A DNA stretch of 64,000 nt from an uncultured bacterium (GTDB lineage: Bacteria > Fidelibacterota > Marinisomatia > Marinisomatales > Marinisomataceae): the NCBI GenBank assembly GCA_943788675.1, contig CALSRE010000001.1:299400-363399 (forward strand), in the 5' to 3' direction. Made by a program: the position numbers and the translations under genes. The first letter of the stretch is position 1. Each line of letters starts with the position of its first letter. The notes below the pieces were generated by a model, which saw only the letters and a list, made by a program, of their open reading frames with translations, was not told the origin of the DNA and made no database searches. Below are positions 63,244 to 64,000 of the stretch, in pieces.

Positions 63244-64000
63244 TGTCCTTCAGGATCGAAAAAGATAGTATTGGTAAAATAAAAGTACCTTCGAAAGCAT
63301 ATTATGGAGCTCAAACCCAAAGAGCTGTTCAAAATTTTCAAATAGGATGGCCAATGGAGTTTAGTTTAATCTTGCCATATATCATTATAAAGAAATGTGC
63401 AGCAAGAACAAATTATGCCCAAAAAAATATTTCAAAAAAATTATCCAATGCAATTATTAAAGCGTGTGATCATATAATTGACAATCCTGATCATTACATA
63501 GATGAATTTCCAGTACCAGTGTTCCAAACGGGAAGTGGTACCCAAACTAATATGAATGTAAATGAGGTAGTTGCAAACAAAGCTAATGAGATTTTAGGAG
63601 CAAAGTTGGGAACTTATAAATTTGTGCATCCAAATGATCATGTAAATATGTCTCAGTCAACGAATGACACATTTCCAACAGCTATTTTAGTGGGAAGCGC
63701 AATTTCAGTAGAAGACAATTTAATTCCTGCCCTTGAAATGCTTGAAAAGGCTTTATTAAAAAAATCAAAAGAATTTCATTTAATAATTAAAGTAGGGCGT
63801 ACACATCTTCAAGATGCAACTCCAATTAGATTAGGCCAGGAGTTTTCTGGATATGCCTCAATGATAAAGCATGATATCGAAAGAGTTAAAAGTGCAATGA
63901 AAGAATGTACCGATTTACCTATTGGTGGCACTGCTGTTGGAACTGGGATCAATACTATACAAGGATTCGATGAATTAATGTGTTCATTTTTATCAGAAGA
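63243..64000 (+). CDS. fumC: Class II fumarate hydratase (partial, runs off the window)
   Basis: The first 252 residues of an Fe-S-independent fumarase that hydrates fumarate to malate. It has RIEKDSIGKIKVP, AYYGAQTQRA, SGTQTNMNVNEV, HPNDHVNMSQSTNDTFPTA and VGRTHLQDATPI. The SS-x-M-P-x-K-x-N signature would lie beyond base 64000. Start ATG overlaps the korB stop (TAATG). Conserved positions separate it from aspartate ammonia-lyase only loosely (the NH2-lyase signature part is outside), but context with korAB favours fumarase. Confidence 0.88.
   Translation, partial: MSFRIEKDSIGKIKVPSKAYYGAQTQRAVQNFQIGWPMEFSLILPYIIIKKCAARTNYAQKNISKKLSNAIIKACDHIIDNPDHYIDEFPVPVFQTGSGTQTNMNVNEVVANKANEILGAKLGTYKFVHPNDHVNMSQSTNDTFPTAILVGSAISVEDNLIPALEMLEKALLKKSKEFHLIIKVGRTHLQDATPIRLGQEFSGYASMIKHDIERVKSAMKECTDLPIGGTAVGTGINTIQGFDELMCSFLSE

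Overview
The window is a compact, AT-rich stretch of bacterial chromosome (G+C about one third by eye) with about 58 protein genes, one tRNA gene and no gene-free stretch over about 210 bases. I infer a Gram-negative member of the Fibrobacterota-Chlorobi-Bacteroidota (FCB) superphylum, most plausibly a marine Marinimicrobia/SAR406-like lineage. The reasons are a SprA-type outer-membrane giant, LptD, a TonB receptor with a carboxypeptidase-regulatory-like N-terminal domain, and several proteins resembling Bacteroidota-typical families (DUF2480, a GlmU-like hexapeptide protein, a BirA variant). Many signal peptides are followed by Gln, and many starts lack a Shine-Dalgarno (SD) sequence. The phylum call is inference; no rRNA gene is present.

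Layout. 1-7 kb: PfkB kinase, TPR protein, gamma-glutamyltransferase lipoprotein, TonB-dependent receptor. 7-16.6 kb (minus): YccA-like membrane protein, glycyl-tRNA synthetase, CcmH, topoisomerase I (reading frame broken at an A8 run), histidyl-tRNA synthetase and LptD. 16.7-20 kb: small membrane protein, two short-chain dehydrogenases (one like 2,4-dienoyl-CoA reductase), a HAD phosphatase and a Nudix hydrolase. 20-22.5 kb (minus): VOC protein, DUF1295 protein, azurin-like lipoprotein and FTR1 iron permease. 22.5-30 kb: LON-domain protein, a complete RND efflux operon, two small proteins and tRNA-Phe. 30-39.5 kb (plus): rdgB, sprA, animal-type glutaminyl cyclase, a DNase I-like lipoprotein and a TPR protein, mostly overlapping. 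39.5-43.4 kb (minus): RNase G/E, L21, L27, malate dehydrogenase and a secreted protein. 43.5-50 kb: CysQ-like phosphatase, glutaryl-CoA dehydrogenase, BirA, LysM lipoprotein, methylmalonyl-CoA mutase large subunit, a GlmU-like beta-helix protein and a zinc-ribbon protein. 50-54 kb: an EtfBA operon with a membrane Fe-S oxidoreductase. 54-60 kb (minus): a nine-gene SUF operon. 60-64 kb (plus): 2-oxoacid:ferredoxin oxidoreductase KorAB and class II fumarase, cut by the window edge.

Together the genes describe a heterotroph that oxidises acyl-CoAs and amino-acid-derived acids (glutaryl-CoA dehydrogenase, methylmalonyl-CoA mutase, dienoyl-CoA reductase-like SDR). Electrons would pass through ETF to a membrane quinone reductase, and the TCA cycle would use a ferredoxin-linked 2-oxoacid oxidoreductase with malate dehydrogenase and fumarase. 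The SUF operon, divergent from korAB, would supply the Fe-S clusters these enzymes need; FTR1 and the cupredoxin suggest iron uptake.

I found no mobile element, CRISPR array, defence island or biosynthetic cluster. The points most worth a second look are the topA frameshift at a poly-A run, an SD-masking hairpin ahead of the RNase G/E gene, a terminator with a structured 43-nt loop before the ETF operon, the pairing of glutaminyl cyclase with Gln at +1 of mature exported proteins, and -10-like hexamers set exactly 8 nt before several SD-less start codons.
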